NCBI RefSeq assembly: GCF_033958435.1
Contig: NC_134146.1
Location: forward strand, 27,488,501-27,552,500
Direction of reading: 5' to 3'
Length of the DNA stretch: 64,000 nucleotides
Source of the DNA: Carettochelys insculpta
Taxonomy: Eukaryota > Chordata > Testudines > Carettochelyidae
Shown here: piece after piece, positions 11,119 through 21,435 of the stretch
Layout of the letters: each line of letters opens with the position of its first letter
Position numbering within the stretch: the stretch's first letter is position 1
Translations under genes and position numbers: made by a program
The notes under the pieces: generated by a model
What the model saw: only the letters and a program-made list of their open reading frames with translations
Databases searched by the model: none
Told to the model about the DNA's origin: nothing

Positions 11119-13010
11119 TTGGATAAAAGATCTTCAGTTTCTAGCTTATTTCCATTCTGTCCGTATACTGCTAGATTCCCTCAAAAGCCTCCTGTTTATC
11201 TTTTGCTACAGCCCTAATACATTTTAGTTCTCTTCAGCTGTTATTCTCCCTTGCCCTGAATTTTTTCTTATCTAAAAATGCCTGACAGCGTTTTCAACAC
11301 CTTATGATATCTATGGTGTTGTAGCCCCTGAGCCAGCACTGTTCTGCAGACTGTCGAAATATGCTGTAAGGTGGCTTTCCACTTAACTGTTATCATCATA
11401 ATCTGCAGGCTGGTGTTTACAATCCCAAATCACACAGTCTTAATAATTACATGTTTTAAAATGTTAAAAGTCGATGTTAGGAACATATTTATTTGCTCTG
11501 CTGTTCTGTTTAATGCTTTTAGTAGGGTATTCAAACGCAGTGGTCTGTGGGGTGGAAAAGGCACCCAGAAGGGCCGTCATTTTCAATAGATAATGGCTGT
11601 AACCCCAATTTCCCGTGCTATGTGGTAACTGTGACAAATGAGAATTTTTTAGTACCAATCTCTATATTATTTTATAGATACAAAATAAATTTGTAACTTC
11701 CAATCCTGCAAACCTTTAATCATATGATAGATCTTTAATCACATAGAAAATGCCTTTTAAATTAAAAGAAACTAATATTTAGGTAAAACGGAATTTGGGG
11801 AGTAGATCCTCAACTTCTGTAAATCAATTTATGTGAGTTTTGGGTCAGGCCCTTCCATTACAGCATTTGAAAAAAAATGCGAGGGGTAAGATTGCCATTC
11901 CAAATATTTTAAAATACAGTAATTCATAATTTGTCTGCCATTTCTGGGACCTACATCCAGAGATCTGTCTCCTTGTATGGAAGTTAATTCCTTTCCCCAA
12001 ACTCATCTTATGATTGCCAAGTTGCAGCTTAGAAAGTTGCAAGTGAGAAGCGGTGTAGAATGTCATCCGGAGTGTCATCACCCTCTGAACATTTCCCAAG
12101 TCTGTGTGAACTATAATAAGAGTTTAGATCACCACAGTTTCCTCTTTTGAAAGGTCACTTCACTTCCCCTTTTGGAGAGTTTTTTAAGGGGGAGAGTTTT
12201 CAGAAACCCAGCCTGATCGCTGGTGTAGCAATTTGGGACCTGTGCAATGTCACATTTTCATTACTTCCAAATCAGCAAGCAACGGTTTCTTTTGATTACT
12301 CCTACATTTCAGTGAAGGGTCCCAGCATTTCGAAGGGGTCTGAAGCTCTAATTGGCGCTGTTGCTACTTTGGCTGTGGTGGCGTCAAAAAGCTCCAGGCC
12401 CCTTTTGATTGCCATGGCAGCACTGCTGTGCACGTTTCTGTGTGTTGGGGAGGCACCCCTCCCACCTTGCCCTGGGGCCAGCAGCAGCTGTTGGCACCGT
12501 CAGCAGAGAATGTATTAAAGTCAATGAAAATAGATAAATGAACAATTCAGTGACCTGACATGAATCTCAGAGAAGTGACTGCTACTCTGACAATTATTTT
12601 TGGCTCTCCTTCAGAGTGCTGGCTCAGATCTGCTGATCTGTTTGGTAGTGTCATAAGCACGCTGCACTCTTTCCATATTCAGGAAGCTCCAGAAGGCATG
12701 GTGCCTTAATGGCACACTGTGACCCAGGCCATATGCTGAAATTTGGAGGTAAGGTCAGGAGATCTTCCTAATGGAACATTTGGTCAGAATGTATTTGTTA
12801 AAGTTCTTATGATATTTTTGTTTAAAACATTAGCAAAATGAGGAACTAAATTCCTCTGCAACAGATGATGTTGGCCTCCCAGGACACCTAACAGTACTAA
12901 CCACAGACTGAACTAAGAGCCATTTTCGAAATGTTAAAAAGCCTCAGAAAGCATCTGTAGGCAATAGTCTTTAAAAATGGCCAAGCAGGTTTGTGCTGAG
13001 CTTTGAATGT

Positions 13011-13031
13011 AAAAAAAAAAAAAAAAAAAAA
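13011..13031. repeat. Poly(A) run, 21 nt
   Basis: An uninterrupted A21 tract. No recognisable SINE or processed gene copy precedes it, so its origin is unclear. Confidence 0.9.
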
Positions 13032-14403
13032 CGGAACAAGTTGCAACTCCCCTGGAAATATAGGCATAGGGACTTAAGAAATTTCTCATTTGGTGTAAGT
13101 TCTTTGGTAGAAAACATGAATTGCTTGAGGATTTGTCCTGAATAAGCCTTCACTTTGATCTGCAAAAATTTTCACACCACAGCAGAGGTGTGAGCAGGGC
13201 TTCTTTCCTTCTGGTAGCATTCACTTGTGAGGTGACACCACCATATTGATGGTCTGTGTCTAAAGTTATATTGATGTTGATGTTTCAGGGATCCCTCTAG
13301 ACTAGAGAACCATGGATAGTCACAAGGGTTACTCACATTTCATCACATCCCCTATGTTCAGTAATACAAAAGAGCAGAATCCCATTCTGAAGCAATGGCC
13401 ATTTGAACCAGAGCTTTATCCTTTGTCCGTGTTCAATTCCTCAAAGATCCCCATTCATTCCTTATCCTTGGAGCTTGCAAGAAACTCCTTTGCCCTTTCT
13501 TCAAGTGTACTCTCTGTCTTCCTATGTATGGACTCTTCTTCACCTTTGCTGTCTATTATAACAACAGCATGATGGCTTGCTTCAGCAACACATTTAATTT
13601 TTATATGCCCAATTCAGTGGAAGTAAATTCCTTGCCAGCTTTTGCTACAGTGAAATAAGAGTACCTACCAGATTGGGGTACTGGTTGCATCAATTTAACT
13701 AAACCATTTTAAAACTTATTTAGTTAAATTTCTACAATTTTCACGTGTTGCCAATCCCCTAGTTCATGCATCAGTATTAAATCACTCCAGAAACACTTTG
13801 AGTTACGAGCTTTTGTGTTGTCTGGTTGCATTGGAGCTACTACTGCATTGATCTGAGTGGATTGACGTCTGGAGCTGTATCTACATTCCCAGACTGATTA
13901 GACAATTCTGATGTGCCGCAGTTTGTTCTCTGGGATTCAAGCAGCCATCTGTGCAAAGGAGACTGGACATTTGTGTTAGAAGGGGAAATAGGAAGTTGCT
14001 AAGAATTCTGCTTTCTCTCCTGTTTTCACTGCTCCTGAAAGCAAACAGTTAGTCTTCTAGTTAAACCAATTTTCTGTACTTCCAGTGGACTTGTTGAGAC
14101 ATTTTAGGCATTTCTTTACTCAGGTGCTTCCCATCTTTGGATATTTTTGTCTTGTTTTGACTATGATTCAGACTATATCTGAATTCACTTAGTGGTTCCT
14201 CTAAAATTATATACTGACCTTCCCTTCTCTCGTTTACAAAAGCAGCAGCCATTCTTCTGGAATCCTGATTTATTCTTCTTGTAGAATGTAAAGACACAAG
14301 CTTATTTTGGTCTTGCTTCCAAAATATCTAGCTTTTGCATGCAGGCAAATATTTCCTACCTAGCATCTTATTGACTATAAAAATGCTGTGCTGGCTTTTA
14401 AAT

Positions 14404-14853
14404 CAGTGATGTCCAAAAGAAATTTAAGGATCACCACGGCCCCCCAGCCCCACTCCTCCCCAGATCCAGGCACCACACCGCCGAGTGAGGTGTCCCCCCC
14501 CACCTCCCCCAAACTGCCAGTGACTCACTGGAGGCCCTTCTTCTGGCATAGGCCCCCCACTATGCAAGGTACCCCACTGATGGAGGCCTCCCTGCCAAGC
14601 CCAGTGCCCTGCTGCTGCTGGATGTCCCCCCACTTGCCAGAGCTACTGCTGTGTCTGGGCCATGCCAGGGTTTGCACTGCAGGAGGAGCCACGTCTGCCA
14701 CTGCCACTCCACGCTTGTCTCACCAAGTGGTAGGGCAAGTGCGTGGAGTGAGAGGAAGGCACGGCACATGTGCGGTTCTGACAGGCCACATCGTCACACT
14801 GCAGTATCCAGATCACCACATGCGGATAATGGAAAGCATATTGGACACAGCAG
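14404..14853. mobile_element. hAT-type MITE, copy 2
   Basis: The 450-nt element begins CAGTGATGTCCAAAAGAAAT and ends GCATATTGGACACAGCAG. It is flanked by TTTTAAAT (14396-14403) and TTCTAAAT (14854-14861), an 8-bp duplication with one mismatch. Termini and the internal CCACNAAGTGGT-like segment match copy 1. The 168-codon frame across it is a by-product of GC-rich repeat sequence. Confidence 0.8.
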
Positions 14854-14907
14854 TTCTAAATCTTTACATGTCTTACATGTCTTTACAGTTCTAAATCTTT
14901 ACATGTC
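14851..14907. repeat. Short local direct repeat
   Basis: CAGTTCTAAATCTTTACATG occurs at 14851 and again at 14886, separated by a partial copy of the same words. The unit includes the 3' hAT terminus and its target duplication, so the duplication happened after insertion. Confidence 0.8.
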
Positions 14908-15582
14908 CATGAATAAATGTGTTTTATCTTTTTAAGGTATAGAGTGTACCTGAATATTTTCTACAATTCAATATCAGTTGAAATTACATGATTGAGTGGT
15001 TCACGGTTTAGCTCTCTGCCCTTGGAATAGTCTAGTTTTTTTAAAAAATGGGATTTAATGTCAGAGCTTGAAAATTATTCATTCCTTTTCAATTTTAGAA
15101 ATATATTTTCCTAAGTGATGTACTGCCTGTTATGTTAACAAACCATGGTCCAGGGAGATGAAATTAAGGATGTTGAATAACTAAAAGCTTTTATTCCTTT
15201 GAACATTCATAAAAGGAAATTAAAACTATTTGCTTTTAAGACCAATGCAGAACACAGCTGTACTCTGTGCAATCCATAGGAGTCCTTGAATCAGTGTGAA
15301 TGTCCTTGAAATAAGGAGATCATTGTTCCTACTGAAAGAATCAACTTATGAAATGTTTAGAGATTGTGTTTGGTTCAGCTAAACATGCAGAAGTTTGGGT
15401 GTTTAGCTAGATTTAACCATAACAATCAATCTGAAAATCAGGGTGGAGATTTCATGAGATTAAATTTTCCCAGGAGACTTCCAATATATCGTGTATTTAG
15501 CTGAAAATACCTTACGTAGAAGCCTGCATCTCTCTGTGTTTCTGCTTTTGGTCCTGGCAGACATCCAGAAATAGAAAACAAT

Positions 15583-16017
15583 GGCTACGTCTACACTAGC
15601 CCCTTTTTTTCAAAAGGAGCATGGTAACGAGTGAGATCAGAAGATGCTAATGAGGCACTGCTATGAATATGCAGTGCCTCATTAGCATAATAGTGGCCAC
15701 AGCAGTTCAAAAGTGCCGCTTTTGAATTGCACACCGCCTGTGTAGACAGTGTTCTTTTGAAAGGACCCTCCAGTCTTCGAAAGCCCCTTATTTCTAAAAC
15801 CAAATAGGAATGAGGGGCTTTCGAAGTCCAGAGGGTCCTTTCTAAAGGACCCCATCTACATGGGTGGGGTGCGATTCAAAAGCAGCACTTTTGAATTGTC
15901 GTGGTTGCCATTATGCTAATGAGGTGATGCATATTCATGGTAGCACCTCATTAGCATCTTCTGACCTTGCTCATTACCATGCCCCTTTCAAAAAGAAGGG
16001 CTAGTGTAGATGTAGCC
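15583..16017. mobile_element. Fold-back MITE, full length (435 nt)
   Basis: The element starts GGCTACGTCTACACTAGCCC and ends GGGCTAGTGTAGATGTAGCC. The left and right halves are inverted copies of each other along almost the whole length, around a centre near 15800. Each arm also contains a smaller hairpin (GCTAATGAGGCACTG ... CAGTGCCTCATTAGC). Flanking triplets are AAT and AAC, a possible degraded 3-bp duplication. No protein is encoded. Its relatives are 1-218, 44504-44936 and 61837-62266. Confidence 0.88.
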
Positions 16018-16182
16018 AACAAGGAATAGGAAAGGGAAAATTAAGGAAAGAGTTGACTGAATTTCTCTTGATTTCAAAAAAGTTTGTTTTGTTTGAGTGA
16101 GGCACATTTTAAATTTTATGCAATAAGTGAAGAACTGGCTGAATTGATGCATTGGACTTTTGAGATACTGTTTCTTATCAGA

Positions 16183-16203
16183 AGAGAGGGAGAGAGAGAG
16201 AGA
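16183..16203. repeat. (GA)n simple repeat
   Basis: A short purine microsatellite GAGGGAGAGAGAGAGAGA in the intron. Confidence 0.8.
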
Positions 16204-16656
16204 ATTTTCTCATGGTATAGTGTTTTATATTGCCAGAAAAATTTAAATCTGGTACAGTTGTGGATTTTAAAGGTATCTGTCCCTGGGAGATTCAGCATAG
16301 CTTTCACAGAACAAAAAATGATTTTTTTATATGTAAAATGTGTTGTTGGTTGGGAGAGTCGCTATGCAGTGTGAAGAGGAAAACAAAGGATTACACTTGG
16401 GCCTGATAGTGTCACTTTTAAAGAATAACTGCCTAAATGTGAACCTAAAGATAGAGAGAGTCTCATTTGTGGCCTTGAATATGGAAATACGCAAGATGCA
16501 CTGATGGCAAGTCTGCCACCAAATGGAGGACTTCCCAGATACATCTGCAACAATGGCCACAGTGTATGCTCTGTGCCAGCCAACTCACAATCTTGCTACT
16601 GTTGCCTTCTGATAAAGCCACTTGCTCAGTTTATTGAGCTGTAGGGAAAAGTCTTA

Positions 16657-16978
16657 GGCTATGTCTGTACTCGGGAAATAAGATGATTTCAGATATGCAA
16701 TTCTAGTTACAACATTTGTGTAGCTAGAATCAGTGTATCAGAATCAACTTATTTCCCTAGTGAAGATGATGCTCTATACTCTCACGTCGACCTCCCTCAT
16801 TCCATGTGATAGTGTGGATTATAGAAGTCAACTGTTGACCCCAGAGAGATGGATTTTGCCATGTCTTCACCAGATGCGCAAACCAAACTCTGGAAGATCG
16901 ACCCTGATGGTGTTGATTTTCCACTTTGGGAGGACACAGGGTTAAAGTGTAGATGGAGGGCTAGTGTGGATGACAACC
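16657..16978. mobile_element. MITE with GGCTATGTCTGTAC end
   Basis: The left end GGCTATGTCTGTACTCGGGA and the right end GGGCTAGTGTGGATGACAACC are imperfect inverses. The 5' flank is TTA and the 3' flank ATA. Unlike the 433-nt family, its interior (AATTCTAGTTACAACATTTG and so on) is not a full palindrome. It is probably a separate non-autonomous family sharing the same terminal type. Confidence 0.6.
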
Positions 16979-18272
16979 ATAGAATGCTATTTGGGTTGTT
17001 GTAAGCATCAGAACCAGTTGAGGAAATGTAATGGTTCAAATGTAGCACCCACCTTTTAAAGAAGATTCTTCCTATTATACTAGTTTTGTTCCATGTTTAC
17101 CTGCTTATTAGCCTTTGCACTTTCTAGAGGTTTATGGAAGATAGTATGTAAAACTCATTGCTGTGATTATTATTGGGCATGTTTTGAAAAGAAATTACCG
17201 CAAAACTGAAATTTGAATCTAGTTCCTTTAAGTTTAGGATTTGCCAAGTCTGTGAGAAATAAACCCACATTTTTCATGTAAAAAATAAGAGGAGGTTACC
17301 ACTTAGAGAAGTTACTCTTCTGTTAGTGCCAGATTGTACATCCAATGGGGCATGTTTGTAGTTTCTTGCATCCATTGAAAGTTTTTTGTAATTGGAACTA
17401 CTCTTTAGGTTGGTGGTTCTGATGGGCCAAAAGAAATATCTAGATTTCTGATTCTATACGCTTTTGGTTTTGACTATGCAAAATAATCACGTCAGCAAGA
17501 TCTCTGACTGTCTCTGCTCCACCTGTATGGGTTTTTTTTTTCCGCTAATGGGTATCTATCCACCTTTAATCCCACCTGGGTTGAAAGAGGGATGAGGAGG
17601 CTAGCTGAAAACTTAGAACTGCCATGAGGAAGGTTCAGAAGAAAACATACTGTAGGTCATTGTGTGTTTTGAGTTGCCCTCTTGTGGTAAAAATATGGAA
17701 TATCTGATTAACTTCATTAAGTAATGTATTTCTGTTGATACCTTTATCATTCATATGTATTTATATAGAGCTAATAGCATGTATTGCCGTAGAGCCAAAA
17801 CTATAGTTTATGGAATTATTCTCAAAGGATTAGGATTGCTATTTTGACAATAATTGTACATATTTAGTTTAATAAAATAATCCTTAGCAGTTCAATTTAG
17901 AAATATGTGTTACAATGACGGGCTATTGTTGAAGTTATCATTATTGGCTTATTGTTGCAGTTATGATTCAAGATTAACAGCGCAAAGACTTTTTTTTCAA
18001 AATCATAATTGGACCAAATGTAGCCAACAGTAGAATCAATCTGGACTCTCTGAGCTTGATTCACCTTCCTCTTTTATACCACATTGTAAAGTGAGTTCAA
18101 GATGCCAAACTTAAGGGTCTTTTTCCGGTACAAGAGTTTTTGTGTGTTTTTTTGAAAGAGTTCCCTGATAATGCTGATTGTTTTTATACCTTTTCTGTGA
18201 TTACTTTTCTGAGTCCACAGTGTCATATAGTATCCATGCACATTATCTGGTTTTCATTTAACTATGTTGCAG

Positions 18273-18530
18273 GTATGTCGAGAGTATCAGCGTGGCAATT
18301 GTAACCGAGGAGAAAATGATTGCCGGTTTGCTCATCCTGCTGACAGTGCAATGATTGATACCAATGACAACACAGTGACTGTCTGCATGGATTACATAAA
18401 AGGGAGGTGCTCGCGGGAAAAGTGCAAATATTTTCATCCTCCTGCACATCTGCAAGCCAAGATCAAGGCTGCCCAGTACCAGGTCAACCAAGCTGCAGCT
18501 GCCCAAGCAGCAGCCACTGCAGCTGCCATG
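18273..18530 (+). CDS. MBNL1: MBNL1 exon (258 nt): CCCH zinc fingers 3 and 4
   Basis: The exon lies between TGTTGCAG and GCCATG|GTGAGT, phase 0 at both ends, 86 residues. It encodes the second tandem zinc-finger pair, which contacts GC dinucleotides in YGCY RNA motifs. Finger 3, starting [20 protein letters not shown], has CX7CX6CX3H spacing. Finger 4, starting [19 protein letters not shown], has CX7CX4CX3H spacing. Both are the canonical MBNL spacings with every metal ligand present. After finger 4 comes [18 protein letters not shown] and an Ala/Gln-rich tail ending TAAAM. Against human as I recall it, DSAMID replaces DSTMID; the rest looks identical. The same nucleotides give short frames on the opposite strand, which are shadows. 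Confidence 0.97.
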
Positions 18531-19574
18531 GTGAGTGCTGAAAACACCTTCCAGCTATAAGATTGAAGATAGAACATGATTAATATATTAACTATTCTGG
18601 CTGAAGATATGTTTGTTCAGGTATCCCAGTCACTTCACAGCGTAATGAACTTTTACAGCATGTGATGCCTGATCTACTCTTAAATAGTTTCAGACTTAAA
18701 ATATGTTTAATAATTTTTGGCAGTTGACACACATGGGGGTGGGGGATGAATGTGCACATATGTTTACATATATGCGTCTGCTTGTACATAGACGCAACCT
18801 ATGTGTCTATCTATTTATGTAGGGGGATAGTGTATATGTGTTGCTGTAAATCTGCATTTGTTAGGATCGTTGTTTCTATCCATCTAAATTACCTTGACTG
18901 ATACTCCTGTTTCTATATTAAATTTCATTTTCCTCTTCTTTAATCTGCCTTTGTGGGGTGGGTTGTACCACCAGGAATAAGCTTAAAGGTGACTTAATTT
19001 AAAAACATGTGATCTGAAACTATTTAAAAGTAGATTTTCAAGCAAATAGACTGCGGCATTATTTAAGGGAGTTTTGATCATATTTTGTTTATCTTAAATA
19101 TTATATTCTGATGAATAATTGCACAACTAGGGATGTCTAAATATGGCAGTTACATGGAGTAGGAAATCAACAGTACATTTGAAAGTTTTAGAAATTAGTA
19201 CAAACAAGCTGTTTGATAAATATGTTCTTAAGGTAAATTTTCAATGTGATCTAAAACTGATTTAAATGGGTTCAGTCTTTGTTCTTTGCTTAGCTGTTAA
19301 TGTTGTTCTATATATTTACACAACAACATGATTTGACCATTAAGTACTACTTCATGTAAAACAGGATTTGAGATCCATAGCAAAGTACAATAAACATGAG
19401 AGAGGTGTTTTTTCCATGTTTGTTTATGGATACTTGAGCAAAAATACAGAAGGCAGACTCTCTTTTTCTCTCCTTCTTTCACTCTTTTCTGTTAGATTAT
19501 CTTGTTTGTAATTAACTACATAGAGGTTGTAACCTCACAATAACAACTCAGTAGTGCCTTTATTGTGCATGCTT
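18531..19574 (+). other. MBNL1: MBNL1 intron upstream of the 54-nt exon (distal part)
   Basis: AT-rich intron with donor GTGAGT. I recognise no transposon in it, unlike the neighbouring introns. Absence of insertions fits the strong conservation known around the MBNL1 54-nt exon, but I cannot measure conservation here. Confidence 0.5.
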
Positions 19575-19748
19575 AGTCTTGTTATTCGTTGTATATGGCA
19601 TTCCGATGATTTGTTTTTTATTTGTTTTTTCTCACCTACCCAAAAATGCACTGCTGCCCCCATGATGCACCTCTGCTTGCTGTTTATGTTAATGCGCTTG
19701 AACCCCACTGGCCCATTGCCATCATGTGCTCGCTGCCTGCTAATTAAG
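19575..19748 (+). promoter_or_regulatory. MBNL1: AG exclusion zone and YGCY-rich splicing control region
   Basis: From the AG at 19575-19576 to the acceptor AG at 19747-19748 there is no AG dinucleotide for 170 nt. Such a gap implies a distant branch point, because the first AG downstream of a branch point is normally used. The last 90 nt carry clustered YGCY words (TGCTGCC, TGCTTGCTG, GTGCTCGCTGCCTGCTAA), the binding motif of MBNL proteins. In mammals, MBNL1 binding in this ultraconserved intron segment represses inclusion of the 54-nt exon, forming an autoregulatory loop. The layout here matches that. Distance and motif counts are seen; function is carried over from mammals. Confidence 0.8.
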
Positions 19749-19802
19749 ACTCAGTCGGCTGTCAAATCACTGAAGCGACCCCTCGAGGCAACCTTTGACC
19801 TG
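19749..19802 (+). CDS. MBNL1: MBNL1 54-nt alternative exon (nuclear localisation)
   Basis: The exon runs from TTAAG|ACTCAG to GACCTG|GTACTA, phase 0 at both ends. It encodes 18 residues, TQSAVKSLKRPLEATFDL. In mammals this cassette is exon 5 in the common numbering. It is included in fetal and myotonic dystrophy muscle and skipped in adult muscle. Inclusion favours nuclear localisation, because SLKRPLE pairs with PKRPALEK in the next exon to form the complete nuclear signal. Skipping keeps the frame. The donor GTACTA is weaker than the usual GTRAGT, as expected for a regulated exon. The acceptor lacks a strong adjacent pyrimidine tract and ends CTGCTAATTAAG. Confidence 0.96.
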
Positions 19803-20605
19803 GTACTATGACCTTTCACCTTTTAGCTTGGCATGTAGCTTTATTGTAGATACAAGTTTTTTATTCTTTTGTAAACTGTTGAAATACAATGGAAAACTGA
19901 GTGTGGTTTCCTGTTCCAATTAGTGGGAAAGGACACTATATACACATAAATGTATATGCCGAACAAATGTTCCCAAAGCGCAGCAGCCCACATTCAGTTT
20001 AACCACCCTTTAGAATGTTGTAAATGAAGAACTGGAGGACATTAAAATTGTATTTATTATTGTGTATTTGTGTATCTGTTTGCTTGGCATGGCTTAGTGA
20101 TATTCTTATGTAGATTTAACATTTGTAATGCAATGTGAAAATACCAGCATGCTTTGGTACATTTTTGCACGTCTAGTTAGAATTTGGGAACTGTGGGTAT
20201 GATTTTAATATCTCACCTGTTTCATTCACTCTATAAGATTACTATTAACATTGCTTTTATTTGTCAATCCTCATGGAGCTAGCAGTGCAGCTTTTTTCCC
20301 CAATATTATTGCTTCTTACTGAAAATCTGAAGCTTTCTATAATATTTTAGTACATTATTATAACATAGAGCTCCAGTATAGTTATTTATATTAGTTTATT
20401 GTCAGACTAAAGTAATGCTTCCTTTTAAAGCCATTACCTTGCCTTTTTACTTGGTAGTTAAGTCTGTTCTTGTGCTTGCTTGCTCATGGATAAACACAAT
20501 GCTGCCTGAATCTTTTTTTGCCCTCTACTGATTTTTTCTTCTTCTTTTTTTTTTGATTTTTTTTTTGGACTGGACTTTATTATTTTATACTCATTCACTC
20601 TTCAG
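19803..20605 (+). other. MBNL1: MBNL1 intron between the 54-nt and 154-nt exons
   Basis: An 803-nt intron without recognisable mobile elements. Near its 3' end lies a long T-rich tract (about 20510-20575) containing two runs of nine or more T separated by GA. The acceptor is TCACTCTTCAG. Confidence 0.7.
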
Positions 20606-20759
20606 GGAATTCCTCAAGCTGTACTTCCCCCATTACCAAAGAGGCCTGCGCTTGAAAAAACCAATGGTGCCACTGCAGTCTTTAATACTGGTATTTTCCA
20701 GTACCAACAAGCTCTTGCCAACATGCAGTTACAACAGCATACAGCCTTCCTCCCACCAG
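20606..20759 (+). CDS. MBNL1: MBNL1 exon (154 nt): C-terminal region with KRPALEK signal
   Basis: The exon lies between CTCTTCAG and CACCAG|GTAAGT. It starts in phase 0 and leaves one G for the next codon. It encodes GIPQAVLPPLPKRPALEKTN, then GATAVFNTGIFQYQQALANM, then QLQQHTAFLPP. KRPALEK is the second basic part of the MBNL1 nuclear localisation signal. The Gln-rich stretch is part of the low-complexity C-terminal region implicated in homotypic interaction. The trailing G joins either GC from the 36-nt exon (Gly) or TT from the 95-nt exon (Val), so both routes keep the frame. The strong GTAAGT donor suggests constitutive use. Confidence 0.96.
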
Positions 20760-21267
20760 GTAAGTATCTCTTTAGTTTTTGTAGTGCAAAGTATGACACA
20801 AAATTACTGTCCAACATTTGTAATAAATTTCTAAAGCTATCTGTACTAACAAACAATCATTGATATATGCCCAGTTGCAGTCGGGTGTCTTTTGTTTAGA
20901 CTAAGAAAGTGTAAGAATTAAGGTGTCAGGATCAGGTATGGCTCTTGTAGAATGCTCTTTCTGTGTATGCTTGTCTTGGAAGCTGGGAAGGTGTTCTCCA
21001 ATCTCTGAAAATCAATATTTTGGAAGCACATGATCTATCATTTCAAAACAGATTCTGAAATCTGTTCTCTTCTTTCTAATTAATACTTTATTGTACATCT
21101 ATTGAGCTGTTTTGTATTATTCCTTTTTGCAGTAAGACCCCTTTGCCATAACTTATTTAGCAGCAGTACTTCTGGACCAAATCATTTTGTAAAGTTGTGA
21201 GGTTTTGAATTTTCCTTAGTGATCATAAAATGCACAGTTAGATAGCATCACAGCTAAACTAATATAA

Positions 21268-21435
21268 AAATATAAGACAGATCATACTGGGCCAGAGCAA
21301 AGGTTCATGTGAGCCAGTGTCCTGTGTTCTGACCGTGGGAAATACCAGGTGCTTCAGAGGTGATGGACAAAACAAGTAATTGTCAAGTGATCCACCCCTA
21401 TTCCCAGCTTCTGACAAATATGGAAGCACACTGAG
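21268..21435 (+). repeat. Old reptile interspersed repeat (CR1/L3-like)
   Basis: The segment contains ATAAGACAGATCATACTGGG, CCAGAGCAAAGGTTCATGTG and CAAGTGATCCACCCCTATTC. I recognise this order as a common reptile repeat usually grouped with CR1-type LINEs. It is heavily diverged and the family assignment is from memory. Confidence 0.5.

Larger units (their letters stand above)
9403..18272 (+). other. MBNL1: MBNL1 intron between linker exon and zinc-finger 3/4 exon
   Basis: This 8.9-kb intron has donor GTAGGA and acceptor TTGCAG. It holds hAT MITEs at 9862 and 14404, a reverse-strand CR1 at 10243-11118, a fold-back MITE at 15583 and a related MITE at 16657. It also has an A21 run at 13011-13031, a (GA)n tract near 16183-16203 and a GC-rich repeat patch at about 12310-12510. 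The rest is AT-rich intronic DNA in which I see no further exon. Confidence 0.7.

Noticed and set aside
14388..14894. A 168-codon forward frame and several reverse frames
   Set aside because: They lie over a GC-rich hAT MITE with inverted ends and an 8-bp duplication; no protein family is recognisable.
18264..18272. The ATG at 18264 as a start codon for the zinc-finger exon
   Set aside because: It lies in the intron just before the TTGCAG acceptor; the exon is internal.
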